A DNA stretch of 40,218 nucleotides from Podochytrium sp. JEL0797 (GCA_027596195.1 JADGJG010000122.1:1-40218), one strand, 5' to 3'; positions 1 through 13,009 are shown, numbered from the stretch's first letter. Notes: generated by a model from the sequence alone, not told the origin. Translations and numbers: made by a program.

Positions 1-990
1 CTTTCAAAGCCGTACAAGAACGGTCCAGACGGACTTCCAACCGCATCTGATTGCGCCAAACAGACCTGGTCCAATTACTACGCCACTTACTCGGCGTCCA
101 CCGCGTTCCAAAGATTGTACGACAACTACGACGGTCTGACCGACGCTTTGGGAAAATACTTTCAGCTCCTTGCCAAAACCTTCAAACCCTTCAACAACAT
201 TCTCGGCTACGAACTCATCAACGAGCCCTGGGCCGGAGACATTTACGCCGTCCCCTTGCGTCTCGTGCCAGGATTCGCAGACCTCTTCACCCTACAGCCC
301 TTCTACGACCGCTTGGCAAGCTACATCCGCAACGCCGACGCCAACGCGCTGATTTTCTTTGAATCCGTCACATGGGACCAACTAACGGTCGGGTTCACCC
401 ACACCCCCGGAAACAATCCCTCCAAATCCGTCCTCTCGTTCCACTACTACCAGCCGCCTGACCTGTTCCAATTCGAACCCACCATCGCGTCGCGATACGC
501 TGCGATGCGGAAACTCGGGTGTGGCGGCATGCTTACGGAATGGCAGCAATGGGGAACGGATGCGGCTGCGGTGGAGTATATGACGGGGATGAGTCGGAGT
601 GCCGATGCGTTGTTGCTTTCGTATCAAGGGTGGCAGTATTTGGAAGCGTCGTTTCGATATGCGAACGGAAGCGGCGTGGTTCCTGTGGTGACTGCCAATT
701 CGAGACCCTATGCGTCGGCTGTGGCGGGTGTGCCAATGAGTATGAATTACAATGACGCGACGGGGACCTTTGTGCTCGTGTTTCGAGATGATGGGACAGT
801 TGAAGGGGTTACTGAGATTCGAACGGGTGGAGTTTGGCATTACCCGCGTGGGTTTTCGGTGAAAGTGGATGTTTCGGGGTATCATGTGTTGAGTCCAGCT
901 GAAGGCGCGCAGGATGGATTCGTTTTTGTCAAAAGACGGCCTGTGGTTGTTGGAACGCACACAGTGACTGTCACAATCACGAGAAATTAA
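1..990 (+). CDS. Endoglycoceramidase-like glycoside hydrolase family 5, copy A (5' truncated by window edge)
   Basis: Open from base 1 in frame 1 to a TAA at 988-990, so only the C-terminal 329 residues are inside the window. The family (GH5 endoglycoceramidase) releases the glycan from glycosphingolipids by cutting the sugar-ceramide bond. The sequence shows the GH5 acid/base Glu in LGYELINEP (codon 223-225) and the likely nucleophile Glu in MLTEWQQWG (codon 538-540). It also has a VLSFHYYQ segment and a C-terminal beta-rich domain ending VTITRN. It lies in tandem 144 bp upstream of the complete copy B and is collinear with it at a fixed offset of 1812 bp until a 3-bp indel near the end. By analogy with copy B the missing start should lie about 0.8 kb upstream and encode a signal peptide. 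Family assignment is strong; actual substrate is unknown. Confidence 0.85.
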   Translation, partial: LSKPYKNGPDGLPTASDCAKQTWSNYYATYSASTAFQRLYDNYDGLTDALGKYFQLLAKTFKPFNNILGYELINEPWAGDIYAVPLRLVPGFADLFTLQPFYDRLASYIRNADANALIFFESVTWDQLTVGFTHTPGNNPSKSVLSFHYYQPPDLFQFEPTIASRYAAMRKLGCGGMLTEWQQWGTDAAAVEYMTGMSRSADALLLSYQGWQYLEASFRYANGSGVVPVVTANSRPYASAVAGVPMSMNYNDATGTFVLVFRDDGTVEGVTEIRTGGVWHYPRGFSVKVDVSGYHVLSPAEGAQDGFVFVKRRPVVVGTHTVTVTITRN

Positions 991-1134
991 ATCAAACGGT
1001 GTGACTAATCCTTGGCGCCAACCTTCTCCATCTCCGCGTGCGTGTCTTTGCGATCTCCACTTGCGTGTCTTTGCCCTGATCTCAACTTGCGATCAATTGC
1101 CCTGCCTTTTGTACCGGAAAACCCTGTGCTGTAA

Positions 1135-2799
1135 ATGTGGATCAATCTGTTCTTCGTGCTCCTTGCATCAGTGGCACTTGCTGCCAATGCCACGCCCGTC
1201 TCTATCCCTACACAGTCCGCTCCTGTTCAACTGTCTCACGCCTCCGGGCCTCTGTTTTACGACTCTCAGGGTCGTGCACGCATTTTCCGTGGAACCAATG
1301 GTAATGCCTTTCGTGCTGAATGCAAAAAAAACTCATCTTGCCGCAGTGGTCCGAAAGGGGTTCCCGTTCCACCCCGATATCAGCGACTCGGCCGTCCCCG
1401 GATCATACGACTCTTTTAATCAAGGTGATATCAACTTCCTTGTTTCCATGGGCGTCAACACAATCAGGTTTGTTGACTGCGTGGTGTTGGAAAAAGTATC
1501 TGATGCATGGAATTTGTAGACTCGGCGTGTTGTGGGCCGGTGTCGAGCCTGTTCGTGGACAATATAATCAAACGTATTTGGAAGTTATGAAAACGATCGT
1601 TCAGCGCTGCCAAGATGCGGGGATTTACGTTTTGGTTGATTTTCACCAAGATGTGCTCAACCCAGTGGTATGTTTGGCAACCTTCGTTTTCCCTTACTTA
1701 TTCCCCTTACGATATTGACGTGTTTCTCGCTCTGAAGCTTTGCGGTGAAGGAATCCCCGATTGGGCCACGCAGCCCAAATCAAGCTTTTTGTTCCCCGGA
1801 TTCCCTTCCCCACTTTCAAAGCCGTACAAGAACGGTCCAGACGGACTTCCAACCGCATCTGATTGCGCCAAACAGACCTGGTCCAATTACTACGCCACTT
1901 ACGCGGCGTCCACCGCGTTCCAAAGATTGTACGACAACTACGACGGTCTGACCGACGCCTTGGGAAAATACTTTCAGCTCCTTGCCAAAACCTTCAAACC
2001 CTTTAACAACATTCTCGGCTACGAACTCATCAACGAGCCCTGGGCCGGAGACATTTTCGCGAATCCAGCTCTTGTTGTCCCACCTGTTGCGGGACTCGTG
2101 AACCTCCAGCCCTTCTATGACAAGTTGGCTGGTTACATTCGCGCCGTGGAGACCGATTCTCTCATCTTCTTTGAACCCGTGGAGTTGGCTCAAGTGGATG
2201 TTGGGTTCACTCACACTCCTGGAAAGAATCCGACGAAGTCTGTCCTCTCGTTCCATTTTTACACGACCGACCACGTGTTGGGACTTGTGCCAACCATCAA
2301 GTCACGGTACCTCACCATGTCAACGTTGGGATGCGGCGGCATGCTCACGGAGTGGCAGCAGTGGGGAAGCGATGCAGCATCAATCGAGTTCATGACCAAC
2401 ACGATCGCCACCGCAGACACTTACTTGCTGTCTCACCAAGGGTGGCAATATTTGGAAGGTTCCTTCCGTTACGCGAACGGAAGCGGTGTGGTGCCTGTTG
2501 TGACGGCTAATTCGAGACCCTATGCGTCGGCTGTGGCGGGTGTGCCAATGAGTATGAATTACAATGACGCGACGGGGACTTTTGTTCTCATGTTTCGGGA
2601 TGATGGGAGTGCTCAAGGGGTTACTGAGATTCGAACGGGTGGGGTTTGGCACTATCCTCGCGGATGCACGGTGCTTGTGAGTGCGGGATACCATGTGTTG
2701 AGTCAAGCAGAGGGGGCACAGGATGGATTTGTTTTTGTGAGCAGAGGTGCTGAGGTTGTTGGCACACACACGGTGTCTGTGATTGTCACAAGAAACTGA
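1135..2799 (+). CDS. Secreted endoglycoceramidase-like GH5 glycosidase, copy B
   Basis: Four exons: 1135-1300, 1347-1467, 1520-1667, 1738-2799 (498 aa). The N-terminus MWINLFFVLLASVALA is a clear signal peptide, so the enzyme is probably secreted. Splicing restores family motifs that no single frame contains: GTNVVRKGFPFHP, NTIRLGVLWAGVEP, VDFHQDV and LCGEGIPDWA. Acid/base Glu is in ELINEPWAGD (codon 2035-2037) and the likely nucleophile in LTEWQQWG (codon 2350-2352). All three introns are 46-70 nt. The third acceptor ends AAG and joins NPV to LCGEG without added residues. An AATAAA overlaps the stop codon. Expected role: hydrolysis of external glycosphingolipids, for feeding or host interaction; this role is inference from the family. 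Confidence 0.88.
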
Positions 2800-2804
2800 A
2801 TAAA
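2799..2804 (+). terminator. Poly(A) signal AATAAA overlapping the stop of endoglycoceramidase B
   Basis: The last base of the TGA stop is the first base of AATAAA. The convergent CTP synthase gene ends only 96 bp further on, so the 3' UTR must be very short. Confidence 0.5.
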
Positions 2805-2895
2805 AATAGAGAATATTTGACGTCATTTTTACCCACTTGAGATTGGGAATTAGGGAAACAAAAAATACTGCATAGACTTTATTACGTAAAGAATT

Positions 2896-5333
<2,438 letters not shown>

Positions 5334-5888
5334 GGTGTCGACGAGAAAGGAATGCCCAAAAATTGGGAAAGAAAAAGAAAAAAAACAAAAAACGATTTGC
5401 TGCTGCATGCCACCTGGCCTGCCACCCGGCCGCTACCATGTTTAGATTACGATCACAGAATGATTCCCAACTCACCCACTCCTTTTTCTTGAAAAAAAAA
5501 CAACATAAAATTCGATATTAACATCATTTCTAGGCACGTTTTCAGTCTTCGGAGTTGAGGTTGGTGTTGGCCATGTAGCTGTTCGATGGAGGCTCGAAGA
5601 AAGACGCCAGAATGATTCTCTTACAACTTCGCTTGGCTTTGAATTGTCGCAGAAACATTGACAATGAAGGCCACGTTCCGTGGGCGACCACATGCCGCAA
5701 AATGAAGCCACACAGGAAAATTCCGTTTCGCGTTTCGAAATTCATCCCCGACATGACACGAAAGTCCAATGACTCTGTGATATGACATCTTGGTTCAATG
5801 AACCAACAGTAATTGTCTCAAAAACAAGCATCCTTGTCATTCTGTCCCTACCACGCGAACCCCCCCTTTCGTTGGAGAATTCCCCGAG
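5334..5888. promoter_or_regulatory. Divergent promoter region between CTP synthase and the unknown + strand gene
   Basis: 555 bp separate the two start codons. Apart from the doubtful 70-aa ORF I see an A/C-rich leader just upstream of CTP synthase and a C-run at 5863-5869 before the + strand start. No clear TATA element was identified. Confidence 0.4.
5542..5754 (-). CDS. Possible small gene of 70 aa in the CTP synthase upstream region
   Basis: Minus-strand ORF from ATG at 5754 (MSGMNFETRNG) to the stop at 5542. The residue mix looks protein-like (FLCGFILRHVV, SFFEPPSNSYMAN) but I recognise no family. It sits in the 555-bp gap between two divergent genes. A second ATG-led reading frame upstream (from 5840, MTRMLVFETITVG) could be a first exon joined by an intron, but I could not find a convincing splice. 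It could equally be chance coding in a promoter region. Confidence 0.25.
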   Translation of the reverse strand: MSGMNFETRNGIFLCGFILRHVVAHGTWPSLSMFLRQFKAKRSCKRIILASFFEPPSNSYMANTNLNSED

Positions 5889-6413
5889 ATGATGAGCGTT
5901 GATTCAATTGCCGACCCCACCCCTGCTTCCTCTACTGGCAGCCCTCTCAGTTCGAGTAACTCAAAACTGCCAGACCGACAAGAGACCGAATCGCTCGCCT
6001 TGAGGTCCAAAACCTGCCACTTGACGCGCTTGTCGGGCACGGCACGCGCACAACTCCTTGCCTCCCCCATCGTTGCTACCTCCCACTTTTTTGGCCTCTA
6101 CAAGCTGTTGAACCACATGCAGTCACTCATCAGCGACAACGCGAGCGATTTGAAATCCCTGACCAAGGAACTCCGTCGCTTAAGTGTTTGTGGGGGCGAA
6201 GCGGGCCCAATTGCACAAGAAAGAAGCGACATGTGCAACGAAACGAATGTCAATGTCAAGGTGAACATGTTTTGGATTGTGCAGCATGCGGATCACGCGT
6301 TGGCGGCTGTTTTGGAAGCGGGGTGTGGAGGATGTGAGCAACTTGGAGCGGTGGTGAAGGAGATTCGCGAGGTAGCATGGGAATCGATTTCTGCGGATTG
6401 TAAATACTACTGA
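5889..6413 (+). CDS. Hypothetical 174-aa protein, single exon
   Basis: Uninterrupted ORF starting MMSVDSIADPTPASS, with a Ser/Pro/Thr-rich N-terminus of about 40 residues. A probably helical middle follows (FFGLYKLLNHMQSLISDN, DLKSLTKELRRL), then a C-terminal segment with VNMFWIVQHADHALAAVLEAGCGGCEQLG. There is no signal peptide or membrane span. I do not recognise the family; the helical segments suggest a small subunit of a complex, but that is a guess. A poly(A) signal AATAAA lies at 6449-6454, only 66 bp before the ORC4 start, which supports it as a separate transcribed gene on the same strand. Confidence 0.6.
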   Translation: MMSVDSIADPTPASSTGSPLSSSNSKLPDRQETESLALRSKTCHLTRLSGTARAQLLASPIVATSHFFGLYKLLNHMQSLISDNASDLKSLTKELRRLSVCGGEAGPIAQERSDMCNETNVNVKVNMFWIVQHADHALAAVLEAGCGGCEQLGAVVKEIREVAWESISADCKYY

Positions 6414-6448
6414 TGTGCATCCTCCCTCCGTGGCCAGTATTGTTGCAT

Positions 6449-6454
6449 AATAAA
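6449..6454 (+). terminator. Poly(A) signal AATAAA after the 174-aa gene
   Basis: AATAAA 36 nt after the TGA at 6411-6413 and 66 nt before the next start codon on the same strand. Confidence 0.5.
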
Positions 6455-6519
6455 CACTGTCTTTTATTTGTTTTCTTTTTCGTCCGAACACCGAACCCGA
6501 GTCCAAAAACAAAACAAAA

Positions 6520-8450
6520 ATGGCGGCCCAGAAACGAAAACGCAGCAGCACTGCATCCACACCTCGTTCGAAAAAGACCTCGCCAAAGCAACAACAGAAG
6601 TCTCCGCCAAAGGGTCCTCTAGTCGATGTCGAAGGTTTCGTCTGGCCCCCTGTTACTTCCTGTCCCTGGCTAACGCTCGCTGGCCCAGACTCGATCCACC
6701 AGGCTTACACGGCCATCCAGTCCCGCCTGTGCGGAACATCCCTGCCAGTCGAAACACCGGGTCTCGAAGATTCACTAGAGTGCGTTGTTTGCGAGCATCC
6801 AAGCCAAACTAACGGATTCAAATCAGAGCCCTCACCGAGCTGGCTGCCAGCTCCATCGTCAAGGGCGAAAGCAACTCAGTTCTTCTCTTGGGTCCGCGAA
6901 AGTCGGGAAAGACCACGGTGCGTTAGCGTCCCAGTTCGAATCAACAAACTCACGTCAAAACCTCAGATGATCCGAAAGGCGCTCGCAAAGTTCCCATCCG
7001 ACAAGTTTGTGACAGTTTGGCTCGATGGGTTCTTTCAGACGTCAGACAATTTGGCCGTCAAGGAAATCGTGCGGCAGTTGCAGTTGGAAGCACAAATGGA
7101 ATGCGCGAAACCCGTTCGTATTCTCTCCCGTGTTTCCCGGTTTCGTGAGAATAACACCATTCCTTACACCCAGACGAGCGTCTCCGAATGCCTCAAATTT
7201 GTGATCGACACGCTGCAGTCGGGAACCAAGGAAAACATTCCCGTCGTGTTTGTGCTCGAGGAATTTGACCTGTTTGCTCTTCACCCAAAGCAGTCTCTCC
7301 TCTACACGCTGTTTGATATCGCACAAACGTGTGTTAACCCAGTCTTTGTGATTGGTGCTTCTCAGCGCCAGGTACCCGCACCAGAACGCGCACGTCCTAT
7401 ACTATTTTCTGATTCTGGAACCCTCCCACCTCACAGGACACGATCGAACTCCTCGAAAAACGAGTCAAATCGCGCTTCTCCCACCGCGTCCTCTTTGCCT
7501 ACCCGCCACGCGACCACAAACAACTCACAACCATTGTTTCGCAAGCCCTCACTCTGTCGAACGACACGGACGGTCTCGACAATGAAGCCTATCTCGCAGC
7601 CTTCAACACGCACACGGAGAAACTGTTGGCGAGTGAGGGGTACAAATCGGTTGCGCGGGCGATTGTGATGGGTACGCTGGATGTGTCGGAAATGTTTCGC
7701 ATCTTTGTGAGTGTTTTGCGATGTTTAATTCATGGCGCGGGGAGTTTTGAAGTGCTCATTTTAATCATTTTGGTGTCGCAAAAAAGTCGTACATGTTGAT
7801 TTCGCTCTCGAAAAGTCAACCCTACTTCAGCTCCAACCTCTTCAAAATGGCATGCGCTGCACAACTACAAAGTCCAACGTTTGACATGTTCAATGGTGAG
7901 TCTGTGTGTGTTTTTCAAACTGGTGATTTTGCTAACACACACCCAACACAACCCCCCCCCCCCCCCCCCCCAGCCATCTCTCCACTCGAACAAGCCCTCC
8001 TCGTTGCCATCAAACAATGCCTCTCGCGTCAAATATACCAATTCAACTTTGAAATGGTCAACGAGTTTTTCAAAGACTTTCTCAAAACGCTCAAGGTCAA
8101 CAACCTGACGTTCAAGAAGGATGTCGTGTTCAAGGTTGAAGAATTTGTTGTTTTCCTCTCGTTCTTTTGCCACTCATGTGCTCACACTCTCTCCGCACAA
8201 TCCCAAAAAAAGGCGTTCGAAAGTCTCCAAGGCCTCGAAATCATCAGTCTCGTGGACGGAAGCGGAAACCGGTGTCCCAAAATGCACAAGATGTTCAAGG
8301 CGAACCTGTCGGTGGGAGATATCTGCGAAATGATTGACCAGTGCGAGGATTGTCCCGATGCAGTCAAGGAATGGTAACCCAAAACCCCCTCGCGTTTTTC
8401 GACTCTCCCCCCGTTCTCATCATCACTTTCCTTTCAGGTGCTCCTCGTAG
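6520..8450 (+). CDS. ORC4: Origin recognition complex subunit 4
   Basis: AAA+ subunit of the complex that marks replication origins and loads MCM; nuclear. Exons 6520-6779, 6827-6917, 6967-7371, 7437-7706, 7787-7895, 7974-8134, 8213-8373 and 8438-8450 (489 aa). The N-terminus is Lys/Ser/Pro-rich (KRKRSSTASTPRSKKTS). Walker A GPRKSGKTT appears only after removing the 47-nt first intron. The family signatures VWLDGFFQTSDNLA, VFVLEEFDLFA, LLYTLFDIAQ and DTIELLEKRVKSRFSHR follow. The C-terminal winged helix includes AFESLQGLEII. The stretch 7114-7173 may be an additional 60-nt intron: it has a GTTCGT donor and CCCAG acceptor, is in frame, and removes about 20 residues absent from the family. The last 64-nt intron is inferred from a GTAACC donor and TTTCAG acceptor; without it the protein ends at 8377. 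Confidence 0.92.
7952..7971 (+). repeat. C20 homopolymer in an ORC4 intron
   Basis: Twenty consecutive C directly before the AG acceptor (7972-7973), serving as the polypyrimidine tract of intron 7896-7973. Confidence 0.9.
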
Positions 8451-8536
8451 ATCGGATATATTGAAAATAATAACAGACCCACAACCAAAAAAACAACATC
8501 AACGGACAGCAAAAGAACACCCCCAAAAAACAAACA

Positions 8537-8542
8537 AATAAA
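8537..8542 (+). terminator. Poly(A) signal AATAAA after ORC4
   Basis: AATAAA 87 nt past the proposed ORC4 stop, and about 90 bp from the convergent exportin-T stop. Confidence 0.45.
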
Positions 8543-8631
8543 AATTTTAAAATAATTTGTAGAAGATTTTAACCTCATCATTTTAAGCCCACTTCCTCCT
8601 TCATTGTACCCATTCATTGCACGAAGGGTCG

Positions 8632-11600
8632 TTACCTCGCAAAAGATTTCTAAATGAGCCAGGATAAGCAAAACAATCACACAAACACAAACACAAAAAC
8701 ACAAAAAACTCACCCTCAAAGCCGTCTGAAACTCCCTCGTCGTCATCCCCACCAAAGCCCTCTCAAACTCCCCCACCCCTTCCCCACTCCACCCCTTCCC
8801 CGCCAACACCCCCTCCAACACCTTCAAATACTCAACCCCTTGCACAACCAACACCGTCTTGTGACAATTCGCAATCTCAAACACAACCAACTGCGCAGCC
8901 CCGTCTTGAATCTCGAACCCCTTGTGTAACGGAATCTCGAAAAGGAGCGGCACGATGCTGTTGTAGATGAAGTGCGAGAATTGCGCGAGGGGATGCATCC
9001 CGCCGAGTCCGATGGGAATGATTTCCTTGCCGCCCGTTCCCGTGATTTTCTTGTCCGACTTGGACAACGGTGGAACGAGCCCCGGCGTCGATTTCCACTT
9101 GTTGAAGTTATCCAACATGTGTGAGTGCGAGAGCCCGTTGATGAAAGTTGTGCCTGGTGACGGGAGGGTCGGGGACGTGTTGTTTCCGCTGCCGTTGGTG
9201 GTTGTGGAGGAGGCAACGAGGAGCGGGTGTGAAGCTTCGGAACCCCATGCGGCAATCATTTTCGAGAGGAGACTGAGGGCGAGTTTTTGGGAAGCTGGGT
9301 CTGTGGGGTCGTTGGCGGAGTGGAGGGTCGATTGGAGGATGGTGTTGAGGTGGGGCATGTTGGCTGTTTTTCGTGTTTGAAAGGGGAGTTAAAAAACCGC
9401 GTTTCAGTGCGCAAAAACAACAAAAACAACGTACTCGAACTAATCAACACGTCATACAACCGATGCACAAACATGTTGTTCATCAAATTGAAATACGACC
9501 GTCTCAAATCGTTCATTTCGTTCAACTCGTCAAACCCAGACACGGTCTGGTTCAAAAAGTAAAAGATGCGTTCCAGGAGGGGAACAAAGATTTCGTTCAT
9601 GATGGGACTGAAGGCGTCCTGTTTTCCAAAGAATTCGATTCAGCAAGAAACAAAAATCACGGAGCATGAAAAACCGTTCGTTTTTTTTACCTTGAACTTG
9701 TGCATCAACAAATCAACCGACGGCAAGAAATTGGCCAACTCTTTGGTACTGCACTGGGAAAACAATCCTGCCGTAATCAACGGCTGGAAAAACGGCAGAA
9801 TCTCAGCCCCAACACACCCAATCAACCGTTGGAACGCGAAACGGGCCTGCCAAGAAAACAAAACAGTCAGACCATAAAAAAAAGGGCGTCGATGCGAAAA
9901 AAAACTCACAGCATCACGAATCGTTTCAAACCCATTCAACCGCTGCAACACCAAAATAATCCGATGCAACGCTTGCTTAAACACACTCGCCCACAACGGC
10001 GACACCACCACCACCGTGCGTGTGGAAACGTCAAAGTCCGGGAACCCCTTGCCCACACTCCCGACACACGTGATGAGCTGGCGCAAGTAGTTGACAACAG
10101 CCGGGTTATCGGGCGTGTCGAGTTTGTAGGTTTCATTGTCGAGGATTTCTTGCATGGAAGTCATGAGTGGGGTCAAGACGAACTGAAAAAAGGTACAAAG
10201 TTTCCAGCGTCAGCACAAAATACGTATTCCCCTCGCACGCTGGAAGACAAACGGGTTTTACCTGCAACAATTGTTCCTGTTTCGACGCATCCGCTTCCAA
10301 CGAAATCAAAAACCCAACCGCTTCAAACACATACAACTGGTTCGCGTAAATCGATGTCCCAATCTCCTGTTTGGCCGCAGCGGCCAACACCCCCGAGGCC
10401 AAAATCGGAGGGGAAATGTACAACACGTCCTGACACAAAATGCAATACAATATTCAGTTCACCGCCTCGATAGACAAGACAACAAAAAGGAAAGAGACTT
10501 GACACTCACCCGAATCGCTTCCACCAACATGACCGCAAACACCTTCAACTTATCCTTCAACTCCTTCTGCTCCTTCACGAACCGCATGAACAAGTAACAC
10601 ACGCGGCTGCGTACGGCGGAACTCGGGTTATGCAGCCCACGCGTGTCGACAAACGATTCGAGAACGGCGGGCAGGAACGCGGGCTGGTGGTTGAAAAAGA
10701 GGCCAAAGCGGACCACGTTTTCGAAAAAGACGACCGGGATGGAGGGGTGCGGGTACGCGGAGATGTCTGTGTTTTTAATTTGGGGGGGGGGGGGGGGGTT
10801 GTGTTGGAAGTTTAGGGAATGCGAGATTGAAAGCGACAAAAGAAACAAAAAACTCAACTGCATTGCATCATCTTGACCAAAATCTCACTCAAGGCTGTCG
10901 TTGCGTTGTTCGTATCGGGTTGTACATACACAAACGGCCCTTTGTAAATGAAAAGCAAATGCAGCGCGAGTTCGGCCTCGGACCAACGCACACAGTCCTG
11001 CATGCGCTGGCCACGTTGGTTCGCCATGAGAAGGGCGTCGAATGTGGACGTGAGAACGGAGGAGAAGTGCGCAAAGAACATGTCGGAATCGATGAGGGAG
11101 ATGACTTCCATTTTGCTTCGGAGAGTCTGAGAGCGGGGAATTTTGGTGAGTTAGAGTTCGATTGAGGGGGGGAATGTGGAGAGTCGGAGTTCGATTGGGG
11201 GGAGGGAAGCAAAAAGCTGTGACAAATACCTGTCTCATTTGGTAAAAGAGGGCCTCGTCCTCGCCTCCTTCTCCTTCAAAATCATACTCCTCCTCCTCAT
11301 CGTACTTCATCTTGCCCACAATCACACCCAACATACCCGCCAAACTCTCATCCACAAATGCCTTGGCCTCTTGGGTTCCCAAAAGAACATCGCTTCCCGT
11401 CGGCGCCACATTCACCAAAGCCCCGTCTTTTTTGCAGCTCTTCAAAATCTTGAGAAACTCGTCCAAAAACGGAAACGCGAGCGCCGAAGTGTCGTCAAAT
11501 TCGCTACGCAACACACGGACCGCATGCGGCAACAGTTTCTGCAAGTGTTTGAGAATGCGCGACTTCAGGACACCCGCTTCGGGGGACGTGTTGAGGGACT

Positions 11601-12866
11601 TGTTTTCGTAGAGCGTTGTCCAGAGGGCGCAGAGTTCCATGCCCGTGAGGTTGATGTATTTGCACCCCAAATCTTCGAAATCGTCGCCATCGTCCGTAGT
11701 CGTGGCATTGCCGGATGATTCGTCACTTGCGCCCGAGCTCGCCGCTTTGATGCGGTCTGGAATCGTGGACGTGGCACCCAACAGATCCAACACTGCCAAC
11801 TTATCGGGCACCAACATGCCTTTATCAACCAATCCCATCAAGCAATTCAAAGCGCCCATTCTGAGAGTAACGCTGGGACTGCTCAAGAAGCCCACAAGGG
11901 CTTCCAAAAAGCCAGCATTCGCGAGCACGAGGTTCACGGCGTCGATCCAACTCACGTACAACCCAATGCATTTGAGACATTTGGCAGCGGTGGACGGGTC
12001 ACTCTGTTGCAAAGCGTCGCTGAGGATTTGGAACCAAGTCTGCATCAGCATGGAGGGAATGTTTTGTGCACGCATTTGGTCTTTGATGAGAATGTTGGCG
12101 GTGTGGGTTTGCGGGCTGTACGAGATTTCTCGGCATGCGATTTCGTCGTGCAGCGAGATGCAGAGCTGGAGAAAGGTGTGGGTGAAGGTTTCGGTGTGTG
12201 GGAGGGACAGGATGTCCGTGAAGAAGGAGGGCCACTCTGGCGGGGCGTTTGTGAGCGGGTGTGGGATGTAGTCGTTGCGCATGACGAGGACGAGGATGAA
12301 GAGGAATTTGTTTCTGAGAAAGTTTGAGGCAGTGGCGATGGGCGCGTTGTTTGCGACCGAGTCGCGCACGACGCCAAAGACTTGTTGGCGCACGAGCTGT
12401 TTGTCAGGAGGGGGGAGCTGGGCGTAGCGCGCTGAGGCGAGGAGCTCTTCGACCACTTGGAGGGCCACGAAGCGAGCGTTGGGTGCCCTGGGGGGGTGTG
12501 ATTGTTGTGTCAGGGGATGCTAGGGTTCTGTATAGGCAATGCTAGGGTTTTGTCTAGGGGATGCTAGGCAGTGCTAGGCACTTCTCTAGAGACCCTTCGC
12601 AAGGCACTCCTAGCACACACACAGCATACAACAAAGCAAACGCACCTCGACACATTCGCTGCCAGAGAGAGACACACGCGCCAGGCTTCGGTGTCACCTC
12701 GCAGCGTCTGGCAGAAGGCGTTGGCCTGCGCATGCGAAACGCTTGACGGGTCCAGGGCCGCAAGCAGCGCCTGCTCGACAGAAGACTCGTCGTACGCACT
12801 GCCACTGCCCTTGGCGAACGCCCCTGCGGCTAATGAAGGGGACGTGGTGGAACTGGCTGACATCAT
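8632..12866 (-). CDS. LOS1: Exportin-T (tRNA exportin, Los1/XPOT)
   Basis: Karyopherin that carries tRNA out of the nucleus with Ran-GTP. Ten exons: 12866-12646, 12487-11230, 11126-10859, 10766-10510, 10429-10262, 10182-9910, 9846-9691, 9618-9435, 9363-8714, 8649-8632 (1150 aa; yeast Los1 is about 1100). Family hallmarks in order: EQALLAALDP start, FLRNKFLFILVLVMRNDY followed by WPSFFTDIL, LYVSWIDAVNLVLANAGFL, GALNCLMGLVDKGM, SEAELALHLLFIYKG, PVVFFENVVRFGLFF, ESFVDTRGLHN, SRVCYLFMRFVK, LYVFEAVGFLISLEA and TREFQTALRKS at the end. The first of two adjacent Met codons is at 12866. The last coding exon is only 18 nt. Intron 1 (158 nt) holds a short repeat cluster and intron 3 a C17 tract. Convergent with ORC4; head-to-tail behind proline iminopeptidase. 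Confidence 0.94.
10782..10798 (+). repeat. G17 homopolymer in an exportin-T intron
   Basis: Seventeen G on the + strand, that is C17 on the sense strand, in the intron 10858-10767 of exportin-T, upstream of its acceptor. Confidence 0.9.
12518..12616. repeat. TGCTAGG repeat cluster with inverted copy in exportin-T intron 1
   Basis: TGCTAGG occurs at 12518, 12540, 12562 and 12572 and its complement CCTAGCA at 12609-12615. GTGCTAGG (12571-12578) and CCTAGCAC (12609-12616) are perfect inverted repeats that could form an 8-bp stem. All lie inside the 158-nt first intron, the longest intron I reconstructed. Confidence 0.7.
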
Positions 12867-12937
12867 CCACTTTGAAAGAGTGCAAGGAGTCGGAAAAAAA
12901 ACCAAGAAAAAAAATGGACCTCAAGGGAGGGGGGGGA

Positions 12938-12954
12938 GGGGGGGGGGGGGGGGG
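12938..12954 (+). repeat. G17 homopolymer upstream of exportin-T
   Basis: Seventeen G, preceded by G8, in the 164-bp gap between proline iminopeptidase and exportin-T. Confidence 0.9.
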
Positions 12955-13009
12955 AAGAACCAAGGAATCCGATGTTGCTCCATGCATTCAAAAAACCTCA
13001 ATTCTCCAT

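Larger units (their letters stand above)
1..2799 (+). repeat. Tandem gene duplication with patchy near-identity
   Basis: Bases 1-244 match 1813-2056 with three mismatches (at 91, 147 and 192). Bases 697-767 match 2509-2579 exactly. The segment between (about 245-690) has diverged strongly at both DNA and protein level, although the copies stay collinear without indels. A duplicated gene pair with alternating conserved and diverged blocks is the pattern left by gene conversion. Confidence 0.85.

Noticed and set aside
9700..10473. 257-codon + strand ORF opposite exportin-T
   Set aside because: Composition is Gln/Arg/Thr-rich and it covers several exportin-T introns.
12521..12547. TAGGGTT copies resembling telomeric repeats
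   Set aside because: Only two imperfect copies, inside an intron; not a telomere tract.
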